Shown: positions 33,763 through 42,644 of the stretch, in pieces | How the letters are laid out: the number at the start of each line of letters is the position of its first letter | Position numbering within the stretch: position 1 is the stretch's first letter | Source of the DNA: JAWKTT01 sp041398965 | Lineage (GTDB): Bacteria > Planctomycetota > Planctomycetia > Planctomycetales > Planctomycetaceae | Direction of reading: 5' to 3' | Assembly (NCBI GenBank): GCA_041398965.1 | Contig: JAWKTT010000011.1 | Coordinates: 84,876-148,875, forward strand | Length of the DNA: 64,000 nucleotides | The notes under the pieces: model-generated | Told to the model about the DNA's origin: nothing | Databases searched by the model: none | What the model saw: the letters and a program-made list of their open reading frames with translations, nothing else | Translations under genes and position numbers: made by a program

Positions 33763-35328
33763 ATGAATCGCCGACTGATCTTTCTCTTTGTATCGGCAGT
33801 TCTTGCCGCACAGTCTGTCGGTCTGTGTGATGACGCCCCACTGGCGGATGAACCGGGCATCCTGGCAAAGGAGCCTGTCACCGCGATGGAGCATCTCGAT
33901 GCTGCCATCAAGATGTTGCAACTCTCGCGTCCGGTCTTAGCCAAGCAGTATCTCGCTGGGTTGCTGAAACTCAACCCGGATGACGAGACGCTGCTTGAGA
34001 TTCGGAGGAAGTTTGGGACGGCAACTCTGTTGAGCTTGTCTCGACTGGAGAATTTGCAACCTGAAGGGGCTGAACTGTACTCGCTCGCCAACGAAGCCAC
34101 GCAACGTCAATTGAACGATCCCAAGTTTGCACGTGAAGTGTTGAAGGGGCTGTATGGATCGGCACGCGAGCGGGATGCCGCACTCGAAACGCTGAAGTTT
34201 CTCGGACCGAGTTCGGTCGGACTCATTGTCAAAGACCTCGGAACGAATTCGTCGCCGGAAGAAGTTCTTACCCTGAATCTGACTCTGCTACAACTCGGAG
34301 AGATTGCGGTCGCTCCGTTGGAAGCGGCTCTTGATTCGCCAGTCTCCAGTGTGCAGGTGACAGCGGCAAACACGCTTGGTCGACTGAATTCCAAGAGGTC
34401 GGTCCTGCATCTGCTGGCTGCGGCGTTCAAGAAGGGGCAGTCTCCAGCAGTTGTGACGGCGGCGAAGCAGGCGATTGCGAGAATCGAGTTTGAAGACGCC
34501 AACCAGGCGATCAAGGTGACAGAATTCCGAGCGAGCGAGAAGCTGATCGCAGCAGCGACTCCGCACTTTGCACAGACCGCAGAGTGGACGCCCGACGCCG
34601 ACGGAACGGTCTCAATTTGGAGTTGGAGTGACGATTCGGGAACCGTCATCGAACATCATGTGAGCCCGACGAGTGCCTCGTTATTCGTTGGCGAGCAGTG
34701 GTGTCGCCGAGCGTTGGGGGTTTCTCCCGAAAGTGCCGAAGCGACAACGCTCCTGCTTGGCATCTTGATGGCCCGCGACGTTCACGCCGTCGGATGGGAC
34801 AACCCGATTCCAGAAGGTCCTGGAACGGCTCACGACTTGGGATTGTCGATGGGACAACCTGTCGTCAGCGAGGTGTTGAAGTTATCGCTCGCACACAGCA
34901 ACACGGCCGCAGCGGTGGTTTCGCTGCGAGTCTTGGGCCAGATCGGGACACGAAGTCATCTCATCTATGGCAGTGACAACCCTCCCTTGCTCGTGCAGTC
35001 GTTGCGGTTTCCAGAACCTCGCGTACAGTTTCTCAGTGCGGTGACCATTCTTCAGCTCGATCCGGACAAGCCCTTTCCGGGTGCTCCGAGCGTCGTTGAC
35101 GTGTTGTCCCGATCACTCAATGCCGCCGCGCAACCGAAGGTCGTTGTGATTGACCCCAACACGGCCCGAGCGTCACGCATGGCGGGCCTCTGGAAAACGT
35201 TGGTTATCAACCAACCGCTTGAACCGGGCAAGACGGATTCAACATCGTCTCCAAAAAGGGGACGTCGAACTTGCTGTTGCAATCTCAATACCATTCGGAG
35301 GACCTTCTGCAGATTGTCGCGAATTTGA
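33763..35328 (+). CDS. N-terminal fragment of exported HEAT-type protein
   Basis: 521 codons from ATG 33763 (MNRRLIFLFVSAVLAAQS), a signal peptide. The first part has TPR-like helices (AIKMLQLSRPVLAKQYLAGL, then LKLNPDDETLLEI). It is followed by HEAT-like repeats (ETLKFLGPSSVGLIVKDLGT, LGEIAVAPLEAALDSPVSSV, AANTLGRLNSKRSVLHLLAA) that suggest a protein-interaction scaffold outside the cytoplasm. The final 40 codons after about 35202 (Cys/Arg-rich) are out of frame relative to the original gene and are not expected to be meaningful. The original continues in other frames to 35971. The function of the family is unknown to me. Confidence 0.7.
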   Translation: MNRRLIFLFVSAVLAAQSVGLCDDAPLADEPGILAKEPVTAMEHLDAAIKMLQLSRPVLAKQYLAGLLKLNPDDETLLEIRRKFGTATLLSLSRLENLQPEGAELYSLANEATQRQLNDPKFAREVLKGLYGSARERDAALETLKFLGPSSVGLIVKDLGTNSSPEEVLTLNLTLLQLGEIAVAPLEAALDSPVSSVQVTAANTLGRLNSKRSVLHLLAAAFKKGQSPAVVTAAKQAIARIEFEDANQAIKVTEFRASEKLIAAATPHFAQTAEWTPDADGTVSIWSWSDDSGTVIEHHVSPTSASLFVGEQWCRRALGVSPESAEATTLLLGILMARDVHAVGWDNPIPEGPGTAHDLGLSMGQPVVSEVLKLSLAHSNTAAAVVSLRVLGQIGTRSHLIYGSDNPPLLVQSLRFPEPRVQFLSAVTILQLDPDKPFPGAPSVVDVLSRSLNAAAQPKVVVIDPNTARASRMAGLWKTLVINQPLEPGKTDSTSSPKRGRRTCCCNLNTIRRTFCRLSRI

Positions 35329-35464
35329 GAGCCGTGGATAGTCGGACGGGCGGGTGTCCCAATCGCCATTTATGGTCCAGCCGGGTTTGATGGCGAAACG
35401 ACAGAACGATTCAAAGCCGATCGCTTGATCGGGTTCCTCTGACGAAAACACCGAGTCTAATGCA

Positions 35465-35971
35465 ATGAATCGGCAACTTGCCCCACTCCTCGCCATGCGG
35501 TCGACACCTCCGCTGACCGACACTCAACGTGCGGCCCATTCGGTCGAGGCGGCTTACTGGTTGCGGTTCATCGCCGACGGACGTCGAACCGAAGTCTTCC
35601 GCATCGATTCGGCCGAAGAGGCGCTCTCCGTTTCGATTAGTAATCCGGACGTCGCCCGAGATGTTTTGGCAGCCCTCGGAACACTCGCCAAGCCATCGGT
35701 TCAACAGCGACTTGTCGAAGTTGGCCTTTCGCAAGGATTCCCTGACGACATCCGCAATCTGGCAACGTTTCACGCTGGATACCACATCCAACGCTTCGGG
35801 CGAATGATTGACAACGAACAGGCAATGGCCGTTGAACAGGCATGGCGAAACGAAGCCGATCCCGCGACAAAGACCGCATTGGGGGTCGTTGTGGGGGCAC
35901 TTGGTGTCAACCCGGCCAAGGCAACGGAGGAGATCAGAAACTTCCCTGCCAGCACAACGCCCTTGCCATAG
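35465..35971 (+). CDS. C-terminal fragment of the broken HEAT-type gene
   Basis: 168 codons from ATG 35465, although the coherent reading frame starts at 35438 (SDENTESNAMNRQLAPLL). It is helical and HEAT-like (NPDVARDVLAALGTLAKPSV, then QQRLVEVGLSQGFPDDIRNL) and continues the exported protein that begins at 33763. Whether it is translated separately is doubtful: no ribosome-binding site is seen, and an internal Met was presumably mid-protein in the ancestor. It ends in NFPASTTPLP. Confidence 0.55.
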   Translation: MNRQLAPLLAMRSTPPLTDTQRAAHSVEAAYWLRFIADGRRTEVFRIDSAEEALSVSISNPDVARDVLAALGTLAKPSVQQRLVEVGLSQGFPDDIRNLATFHAGYHIQRFGRMIDNEQAMAVEQAWRNEADPATKTALGVVVGALGVNPAKATEEIRNFPASTTPLP

Positions 35972-36253
35972 TATTACCCAACATGTCACCCGATCCACAC
36001 GACGAACACCACTGACAAGACCTCGTTCGTTCGGATTTTTGGAAGCCCGACTTGTCGGAGTTGCGTTAACCCCCTATTTTCCCGATTATCTCTCGTCGCC
36101 ACCGCAGGATGTTGCGGCTCGATCGAGCAAACCGAACAGAATTGACTTGTGACATCCCTCCTCGTGTGGATGGTTGCAGCACCGGTTATCTATCAGAATT
36201 ACACAGTCAGTGCCTGATCCGTCAGGCCTCGAATTGCCGGAAAGGACTCTGCG

Positions 36254-38050
36254 ATGCCGATCGCTCGCATTTCGCACCTCATCGTTCTGTTGACCCTTGG
36301 AGCGTTCGTATCGACGGCGACGCCTCTTGCTTTGGCGGCTCCTCCGGGCCTGCCTCCTAACCGGGTTCAAACCGGCATCCAGTCTTCACAAGGCCTCAAG
36401 GACGACCTGAAGTACCTTGTCGTCACGCTGGGAGAGAACCCGAAGGCATGGGAAGATATCGAACTTGCCGTCGATGCCTTTCTTCCCGGTGTCGACTTGA
36501 CCAAACCGGTCGGCCTCGACCTCGTTTTCGATCCAACAACAGGGAAACGCAAGGTCTTGCACGTCCCCATCGAGAACTCCCGTGACTTCTTCAACAATAA
36601 CCTCAATCCAATCGGAATCTTATCGAGACGAAGATCCGCAGGCTTTTACCATCTCGATGGAATCGCGGCACTGGGGTGGGAAGGTTGGATGCGGACACCG
36701 ACCGGGTCTCCCTATGGGACGATTTCCGAAGTCGCCGACGACATCCCGACCTCGCTGCCCGTACAAGATGCCCGACTGCTTGCCCTGTTCGCTCCCGGTT
36801 ACGACTCCGTCGCCAAGATCGAAGGGACCGCTGGCGACATGACCGATCGACAGAACGGCGTGAGGAAGCTTCGCGACAATTTGCTCGCTGGAATCAAACG
36901 TCGACCTGACGAATCGGTGGAAGAGTTTGACCTGCGTCGCCTCGCAGGACGGCAACAAATGGATCGGCTGGAACGGGTCTTCGTCAACGCCGAGTTAATG
37001 ATGGCGGGTTGGACAACGGATACCACCAGACAACTAGGGCATGGCGATGTTGCCTTCACCGCTCTGGCCGGGACCGATCTCCAGAAGACCCTGCTTACGG
37101 CTGGAACAACCCCAAGCTACTTTGGGGCCATCCCGGAAGCGAAGTCGGTTGTCTTTCTCTCCCGTCTGAATGTCCCGATTGACGAATTCACGCGGGGGCA
37201 GTTCGAGGAATTCTATGGCAGTCTGCGGCCTGTGTTGAAAAAGCGCCTTGCCGAATCCGAAAAGGGGACAGCCGCCCAAAAGGAAGCACGTCAGCGGATC
37301 GCCGACCAAACACTGGACATGCTGCTCGGCACATTGAAGCTCGGCGTTGCGGACCTGTTCGTTCAAACTGTCCCCACAACGAACGGAAAAAACGTCATCG
37401 TGGCCGGTGTTCGTTCCCACGATGGACAGCAAGTCTTGTCGATCCTCCGCGAGATTCCCAACGCTGTCACTGGTTGGAAGCTGGAAGAAGCCGTAGAAAC
37501 CGTCGGCACCGTAAACATCCATCGCCTCGACATCTCAGCCGACATTCCGGACGCGATCGAAAGCTTCTATGGGAAATCGGGAGAAGTCTTCGTGGGGACC
37601 AGTCCCGAGGCAGTTTGGTTCGCCGGGGGTGAAGGGGCACTTGCTTCGTTGAAAGCGACGATTCAACAAGTGGCCGACGGGTCGCCGGTGGCAGACGGAA
37701 TGGTCGCTCGCACAAAACTGCGACTCGGTCCTGTTTCCCGACACATTCGCGATCTGAGCGTCGAAGAGGGGTTCAGCCTGTCGGAGTTTCTCGGCAAGGT
37801 TCGTGAAGGACGACAGCCTCGCGAACAGACAGAGCCCGGACGGGAAAAGCGGAGCGGTGGAGCACTCAGCGGCATCGACTGGGATTCCGAACTCCGAGAG
37901 GCCCTGAAGAATGTCAACGATGATCTCGTTGAGTCCACGATCTGGGTTCAAGGGGGCAAACTGACTGGAAAGACAGAAGTGGAAAAGGGTGTGTTGATCG
38001 GGATCGGCCGCATTATCGGCAACATCGCCGGCGACTTGCTCGGGGGATAA
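36254..38050 (+). CDS. large exported protein of unknown function
   Basis: 598 residues, ATG 36254, with a signal peptide (LIVLLTLGAFVSTATPLALA, then APP). No domain is recognised. The sequence alternates strands and amphipathic helices, with repeated DLTKPVGLDLVFDPTTGK-like and NVIVAGVRSHDGQQVLSILR segments that hint at two related halves of a duplicated domain. The C-terminus is Arg/Gly-rich in one loop (GREKRSGGALSG) and ends in a hydrophobic, Gly-rich helix (GVLIGIGRIIGNIAGDLLGG) that could insert in or lie on a membrane. The gene has its own terminator at 38082. It looks like a conserved planctomycete exported protein; I cannot assign a role. Confidence 0.75.
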   Translation: MPIARISHLIVLLTLGAFVSTATPLALAAPPGLPPNRVQTGIQSSQGLKDDLKYLVVTLGENPKAWEDIELAVDAFLPGVDLTKPVGLDLVFDPTTGKRKVLHVPIENSRDFFNNNLNPIGILSRRRSAGFYHLDGIAALGWEGWMRTPTGSPYGTISEVADDIPTSLPVQDARLLALFAPGYDSVAKIEGTAGDMTDRQNGVRKLRDNLLAGIKRRPDESVEEFDLRRLAGRQQMDRLERVFVNAELMMAGWTTDTTRQLGHGDVAFTALAGTDLQKTLLTAGTTPSYFGAIPEAKSVVFLSRLNVPIDEFTRGQFEEFYGSLRPVLKKRLAESEKGTAAQKEARQRIADQTLDMLLGTLKLGVADLFVQTVPTTNGKNVIVAGVRSHDGQQVLSILREIPNAVTGWKLEEAVETVGTVNIHRLDISADIPDAIESFYGKSGEVFVGTSPEAVWFAGGEGALASLKATIQQVADGSPVADGMVARTKLRLGPVSRHIRDLSVEEGFSLSEFLGKVREGRQPREQTEPGREKRSGGALSGIDWDSELREALKNVNDDLVESTIWVQGGKLTGKTEVEKGVLIGIGRIIGNIAGDLLGG

Positions 38051-38081
38051 TTCCGCCCCACTCTCCAACCAAATGCAACAC

Positions 38082-38122
38082 CCCCACTAAAGCAATTACG
38101 CTGTTAGTGGGGTTGGTTTTTG
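38082..38122 (+). terminator. rho-independent terminator
   Basis: CCCCACTAA (38082-38090) pairs with TTAGTGGGG (38104-38112) around a 13-nt loop, followed by TTGGTTTTTGTTT on the plus strand. It lies about 30 bp after the stop of the exported-protein gene. It may also serve the convergent gene ending at 38147, but the T-run is on the plus side. Confidence 0.85.
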
Positions 38123-38146
38123 TTTGAACTCACCGTAGGTCCGAAC

Positions 38147-38686
38147 TCACAGGCCAGGTAGAAAGCCCCGCTCCCTTAGCTCCTGAATGTTGTCCGGTGC
38201 ACTCTGCCAAACTCGTTCGGCTGCATACTTCAACACCGCGACCCCACCAAGACCATACGGAGCCGTGAGAATGGCGACACGGTCTTCGTCCTGATCATCA
38301 AGCTTCCGATTCAGCTTCGCCACCACCTCTTCGACACTGTCGCTCTCAAGCTCTTTTCGAGTCTGACGGTTATCGAGCCTCAGGTTCTGGAAAGCCGCAG
38401 TTCGGGCCAGTAGGAAGTCGATGAGTGACTCATGTTCCGGCCCCTCAAAGAAGTTCCGAAACTCCGGTCGAGTGTTATTCGGAGTGACGATAAGGGGACG
38501 GGTGATGTTGATGTCACCCCGCGTTACCTCAACCGGCTCGTTGGGATGCTCGGCATCCGTTACAAGAAAGTACGGTAACTCACTCGCCCCAAACGTAAAC
38601 AGCCCGACGCTCACACCTCTTGCCACGCGCACGGACTCCCAGGCAGACCGAAATTCCGCATCGGGATCGAACGAAGGAAACGACAT
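38147..38686 (-). CDS. conserved protein of unknown function
   Basis: 179 residues, ATG 38686 (MSFPSFDPDAEFRSAW). There is no signal peptide or membrane segment. The N-terminal half is beta-rich (VGLFTFGASELPYFLVTDAE, then VTRGDINITRPLIV) and the C-terminal half helical (SVEEVVAKLNRKLDDQDEDR, APYGLGGVAVLKYAAERVWQ), ending in LRERGFLPGL. I do not recognise a family. Normal composition, an intact frame and a position in a minus-strand pair with the SPFH gene make it a real gene. Confidence 0.75.
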   Translation of the reverse strand: MSFPSFDPDAEFRSAWESVRVARGVSVGLFTFGASELPYFLVTDAEHPNEPVEVTRGDINITRPLIVTPNNTRPEFRNFFEGPEHESLIDFLLARTAAFQNLRLDNRQTRKELESDSVEEVVAKLNRKLDDQDEDRVAILTAPYGLGGVAVLKYAAERVWQSAPDNIQELRERGFLPGL

Positions 38687-38833
38687 GAAAGCAACCTTAC
38701 AGGATTACGCCAGCGCAAATAGTTGACTCGATTTCCGGCGTTAAGACAAGCCTGCACCTTTGATTGTCGTTCAACAAGAACCACATCACCCCCACGAGAT
38801 CGGCAGCATTGGGCAGGGTGCGAGCCCAGAAAA

Positions 38834-39658
38834 TCAATTCTTGCCGTGAGGACGGGACTTGCTCCCGACATGGAGAACCGGCTGTGCCCGTTCGCCACTA
38901 CACAGGACCACGAGCAGGTTCGAGACAAGGGCGTCGCGATCGGCTTCGTTGACTTCGAGTTCAGCCGCTTTCAGACGATCGACCGCATCTCGGACAATTT
39001 CGACAGCCCCTTCGACAATTGTCTTTCGGGCATCGATCAAGGCCATCGCCTGTTGACGCATCAACATCGCCTGGGCGATTTCCGGGGCGTAGGTCAGGTC
39101 ATTCAGTCGAACAGTCAACACCCGAATTCCAGCAGGGACGACGGCTTCCTGTAAGTCTTCAACGAAGGCGGTGGCGACGACATCACTTTCCTTCTTGAGG
39201 CAGGCCTTGGCGTCGTCCTCGGCTTCGTACGGAAATCGAGAGGCGACCCGCTTGATAACAGCACCCGCCTGGTCGGCGATAAACTGGCGATAGTCTTCGA
39301 CATGCAGTGCTGCCTTATAGGTGTCCTCGACGCGGTAAACCACGACGGCACTGATCTCGATCGGATTTCCGTTCTTCTCGACAACAGTCGTCGTAGCAAC
39401 ATCGTGCGTCGTGTCCCGCGTAGAAATCCGATGCAGCGTTCGACCGACGGGATGAATCCAACGAATCCCTTGCGTCGTAAACGTGGTGACAAACTTCCCG
39501 AATCTCAAAACAACGATCTCCTCGCGTGGGTTCACGACGAAGAACCCGAAGAGCAAAATGGGAGGGAAGACACAGGTAAACAAAATCACCAGAAACAGTT
39601 CCATCGAGCCTTGATTCGCGTCATTCGGGGTTACAGCATTGGGTCGGGGGGCAGACAT
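38834..39658 (-). CDS. SPFH/band 7-domain membrane protein
   Basis: 274 residues. A hydrophobic helix near residues 19-42 (LFLVILFTCVFPPILLFGFF) anchors the protein. The SPFH (stomatin/prohibitin/flotillin/HflK) domain follows: VVNPREEIVVLRFGKFV, TTQGIRWIHPVGRTLHRIS, VVEKNGNPIEISAVVVYRVE, and a long helix with VPAGIRVLTVRLNDLTYAPE, then IAQAMLMRQQAMALIDARK. Such proteins oligomerise into membrane microdomain cages and often regulate membrane proteases. No NfeD or FtsH gene is adjacent. The start ATG 39658 lies 70 bp downstream, in transcription terms, of the structured repeat at 39730-39814. Confidence 0.9.
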   Translation of the reverse strand: MSAPRPNAVTPNDANQGSMELFLVILFTCVFPPILLFGFFVVNPREEIVVLRFGKFVTTFTTQGIRWIHPVGRTLHRISTRDTTHDVATTTVVEKNGNPIEISAVVVYRVEDTYKAALHVEDYRQFIADQAGAVIKRVASRFPYEAEDDAKACLKKESDVVATAFVEDLQEAVVPAGIRVLTVRLNDLTYAPEIAQAMLMRQQAMALIDARKTIVEGAVEIVRDAVDRLKAAELEVNEADRDALVSNLLVVLCSGERAQPVLHVGSKSRPHGKN

Positions 39659-40156
39659 CAGGTGTGACCTCAGTAAGAGAGTAGCAGACTGTCGTAAAAC
39701 GTGAGTCGGGCTTTCCAGCCTGACATGGTGCCGTTTGATGACTCGGAAAAAAAGCGTACGAGATACTCTTGGCAGATTAGAAAATCTGCCCCACGGTCGT
39801 TTGTCAATGGGCTGGCAGGGCAGTTGTCGTTGTCAGATTCTCCTGGTCCAACGCAGCATCGGGAGTTGAAGATCAAGGAAACTTTTGGGAATTCTCGACT
39901 TCACGAGAGTATCTATTGCCCATGGCAGCTTCGCACATCGGGTCGCAGGAACAAACGACGAAACCCCTTCCAACCTCACCCTTTCACCCAGTTTCATCAA
40001 AAAACGTCTTGGGGAATTCGGGCGATCTCCTTTAGACTCTCCTGGAGACGGTGCCGGAGTTTGGGGACACGTCTTTTGGTGCCGTGTGTCGTTTGATCGA
40101 ACGGATATTTCGATCGAGACTGGCGGCATCATTCTCTCACTCAAAGGACCGCTGCC
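39659..40156. other. intergenic region between divergent genes, carrying one repeat copy
   Basis: About 500 bp between the SPFH gene (minus) and the Pcm gene (plus). The structured repeat copy occupies 39730-39814. The remainder has no recognisable gene; short frames on both strands overlap each other. Both flanking promoters must lie here but no clear -35/-10 pair stands out. Confidence 0.45.
39730..39814. repeat. structured ~85-bp interspersed repeat, copy A
   Basis: Shares most of its length with 54611-54694 in the same orientation, with substitutions and one single-base length difference. Shared blocks include GCCGTTTGAT, CTCGGAAAAAA, GAGAT-CTCTTG, and GAAAATCTGCCCCACGG. It contains hairpin arms such as CAGATT/AATCTG with a 4-nt loop, and CTCGG/CGAG-type pairing around an A-run. 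It sits upstream of the SPFH gene. Confidence 0.82.
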
Positions 40157-41443
40157 GTGCGTAGTTTCCATGCCAAGAAGTCACGCCTCGAAGACCAACC
40201 ATCTCCTGTGGTGTCGTACAACTCGCGATGCTTGACTCACTTGTTGATGCTGGCCTGCGGCTTGCTGCTCATGAACGGGAGTGTACAGGGAGAGTCGCGC
40301 GACCCCTTTGCGGATGAGCGAAACCGAATGGTCGACGAAGACATGGTGGCGGAAGGGATCACCGACCAGCGAATTCTCGACTCAATGCGACAGGTTCCGA
40401 GGCACCTCTTTGTGGGGATCGAACTTCGGAAATATGCCTATTACGATCAAGCGCTCAACATCGGCTACAAACAGACGATCTCCCCCCCGTCGATCGTCGG
40501 CTACATGACACAAATGCTCGACACGAAGCCCGAAGACCGAGTCCTTGAGATCGGCACAGGGAGCGGCTATCAGGCGGCTGTGTTGTCCCCATTGGTAAAG
40601 GATGTCTACACGATCGAAATCGTCGAGCCTTTGGGAAAGAAGACGGGACTGCTGCTCAAGAGACTGAAATACCCGAACATTCACACGCGAATTGGTGACG
40701 GTTACCTCGGCTGGGAAGAGGAAGCCCCCTTCGACAAGATCATTGTGACCTGTTCCCCCGAGAAAATCCCCGAGCCTCTCGTGGCTCAATTGAAGGAAGG
40801 GGGGAAAATGATTATCCCCTTGGGCGAACGATATCAGCAGGTCTTCTATCTGCTGGAGAAGCGCGACGGAAAATTGATCGAAACGAAACTGATCCCGACT
40901 CTGTTTGTCCCGATGACCGGTCGATCGGAAGAGCTTCGCGAAGTCCTTCCCGACCCCGCAAAACCGGAGGTCATCAACGGTGGATTCGAAGAGGCAACAC
41001 TTCAAGAAGGGAAGGCGGACGCCTGGTACTTCCAACGACGCACAGCCCTCGTTTCCGAGGGGGCGGCAGAAGGAAAGCAGTTCTTACGTTTCAGCAATCC
41101 CGAATCCGGTCGCCCTTCGCACATCCTGCAAGGACTTCCGATGGATGGCAGCAAGGTCCGTTCGCTCGACTTTTCGCTAAAACTCAAAGTCAGTGACATT
41201 CAGGTCGGTTCGCAGGCGTATGAACGTCCGCAGTTTGTCGTCCACTTCTACGACTCTCGCCGTGTCCCTGTTGAGACTGCCACCATCGGCCCATGGATCG
41301 ACGACATCCCCGACTGGACCTCGATCCAGAAGACCATCTCGGTTCCGGAACAAGCCCGCGAAGCCATCATTCAGGTTGGCCTCAACGGAGCGAGTGGCAC
41401 CCTCGACCTCGATGACATCCGTATGACCCCCAGAAGTCGATAG
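40157..41443 (+). CDS. exported protein-L-isoaspartate O-methyltransferase with C-terminal beta domain
   Basis: 428 residues, GTG 40157; a signal-type hydrophobic stretch (residues 27-41) is followed by VQGESRDP. The Pcm catalytic domain is complete: MVDEDMVAEGITDQRILDSM, VPRHLFVG, AYYDQALNIGYKQTISPPSI, and the SAM motif VLEIGTGSGYQAA at 129-141. The enzyme methylates L-isoaspartyl residues for repair of aged proteins. Usual Pcm is about 210 residues and cytoplasmic. This one has a signal peptide and an added C-terminal domain of about 160 residues (from VINGGFEEA to the end, with LDFSLKLKV and LDLDDIRMTP) that resembles a carbohydrate-binding-like beta sandwich. Export of a SAM-dependent enzyme raises the question of its SAM source. 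Confidence 0.86.
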   Translation: MRSFHAKKSRLEDQPSPVVSYNSRCLTHLLMLACGLLLMNGSVQGESRDPFADERNRMVDEDMVAEGITDQRILDSMRQVPRHLFVGIELRKYAYYDQALNIGYKQTISPPSIVGYMTQMLDTKPEDRVLEIGTGSGYQAAVLSPLVKDVYTIEIVEPLGKKTGLLLKRLKYPNIHTRIGDGYLGWEEEAPFDKIIVTCSPEKIPEPLVAQLKEGGKMIIPLGERYQQVFYLLEKRDGKLIETKLIPTLFVPMTGRSEELREVLPDPAKPEVINGGFEEATLQEGKADAWYFQRRTALVSEGAAEGKQFLRFSNPESGRPSHILQGLPMDGSKVRSLDFSLKLKVSDIQVGSQAYERPQFVVHFYDSRRVPVETATIGPWIDDIPDWTSIQKTISVPEQAREAIIQVGLNGASGTLDLDDIRMTPRSR

Positions 41444-41717
41444 CCACTGCCGGGGAAAAAGTGAATCGGTCACCATGCTCATCGGTCGCCCTGCGATCGC
41501 ATTCTCGACTCTGTGCTTTCCCCGTTAAAGGGGGCGGCACGCACCAAACTCCTTTTCCCCCGCAATCGACGCCCCTGATTCCAGCGACGTGAAAAAGGAG
41601 AAAAGTGTCGCCCCCAGAAAAATGTCGACGGCTGTAACAGGCGACGAGGGACGGAATAATGCGATGAAATATTCGGAGGGACGAGGCATTCGGGGGCTAC
41701 GATCAATGAACAACTCG

Positions 41718-42521
41718 TCAGTTTGATGAACCTGGCGAGTTTCCCAAAGGACGCAAGACCCCGGTCGATGGATTCAGCACGGGGATGATGTCGAAGAGGT
41801 TCGCGGTGCCGCAACGTTCGATGTCGTCGAGGTAGCCGAGTTCCTTCAAGGAACTTGCCCCCCGACTCTCCATCAGCAACTCGATGGTTCGCAAACCATC
41901 GGGGTCTTGCTGCTGAACCCAGGCGATGGCTAAGTCTGTCTGCACATCGGTCACACGCGAGATCTGTGTCGCGGGCACAGTGTCGTTCGGCCTACCATGT
42001 TTCTTGAGAGCGACCGCAACCTGTCCGGCGAAGAGAACATCCTCACCGGTGATCTCCCCATCGGTCCCGGCACAGACGAGGTGGATCGGTCGTGTCTCAT
42101 TCTTCAAATGACTCACCACCGCCGCCAAATTGACGAACGCCCCAATCAGTATCTCGTCCGCCTCCTGGCAGAGGGACATCGCTCGTGTGCCATTTGTCGT
42201 GGTGAACACCACTGTGGAGCCGGACATCCGAGCGGGAGTGTAATCAAGCGGACTGTTGCCAAGGTCGAAGCCAGGAATAAGTTGACAGTGTCGTTCTCCC
42301 CCCAGCAAGATCCTGGGGGTCCCCTGTCGATGTAGCTGTTCGGCCCTCTCCCTTGCCGCCTCGACCGAAGAAACAGGGATCACCTGCACTGCCCCCTGGG
42401 CAAGCGCATGAACAATGACCGTCGAAGCCCGCAAGATATCAATGACGACCACCACCCCACCCCGTAACTGGCCGGGGGGGATGAGCGTCGGCAACAGATG
42501 CACGCGCAGAGGCTGACTCAC
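41718..42521 (-). CDS. comB: 2-phosphosulfolactate phosphatase (ComB family)
   Basis: 267 residues. Family motifs are clear: VVVIDILRASTVIVHAL near the N-terminus, LLGGERHCQLIPGFDLGNSP, TVVFTTTNGTRAM, ILIGAFVNLAAVVSHL, VCAGTDGEITGEDVLFAGQV. ComB enzymes are Mg2+-dependent acid phosphatases that dephosphorylate 2-phosphosulfolactate in coenzyme M biosynthesis of archaea. Many bacteria, including planctomycetes, carry homologues of unclear substrate, probably in sulfolactate metabolism. No ComA or ComC gene is adjacent. It lies 123 bp downstream of the disordered-protein gene on the same strand. Confidence 0.92.
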   Translation of the reverse strand: MSQPLRVHLLPTLIPPGQLRGGVVVVIDILRASTVIVHALAQGAVQVIPVSSVEAARERAEQLHRQGTPRILLGGERHCQLIPGFDLGNSPLDYTPARMSGSTVVFTTTNGTRAMSLCQEADEILIGAFVNLAAVVSHLKNETRPIHLVCAGTDGEITGEDVLFAGQVAVALKKHGRPNDTVPATQISRVTDVQTDLAIAWVQQQDPDGLRTIELLMESRGASSLKELGYLDDIERCGTANLFDIIPVLNPSTGVLRPLGNSPGSSN

Positions 42522-42644
42522 GGCTTCAAGGTCAGTTCTTCATGTTCGATAGACACGCTGGTCCATCCAACGCAAAAGGGAGTGGCGAACAACGATGTCC
42601 GCCATACGAAATGATCTCCCGGTCGGCTCCATGTCGAAGGAACA

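Larger units (their letters stand above)
33763..35971 (+). pseudogene. broken HEAT-type gene (three frameshifts and one stop)
   Basis: Two long coherent stretches in different frames belong to one protein. The first frame fits to about 35202 (MAGLWKTL). Then GYQPTA, a TGA at 35220-35222, and TGQDGFNIVSKKGTSNLLLQ follow in the -1 frame up to RTGG. Next VPIAIYGPAGFDGETTERFK runs in another frame from 35356, and SDENTESNAMNRQLAPLLAM in the third frame from 35438 to the stop at 35971. This needs one missing base at about 35203, one additional base near 35355, one additional base near 35437, and a CGA-to-TGA-like change at 35220. All four lie within 240 bp while the flanks are intact. It is either a recently decayed gene or a locally error-rich assembly. 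Confidence 0.75.
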
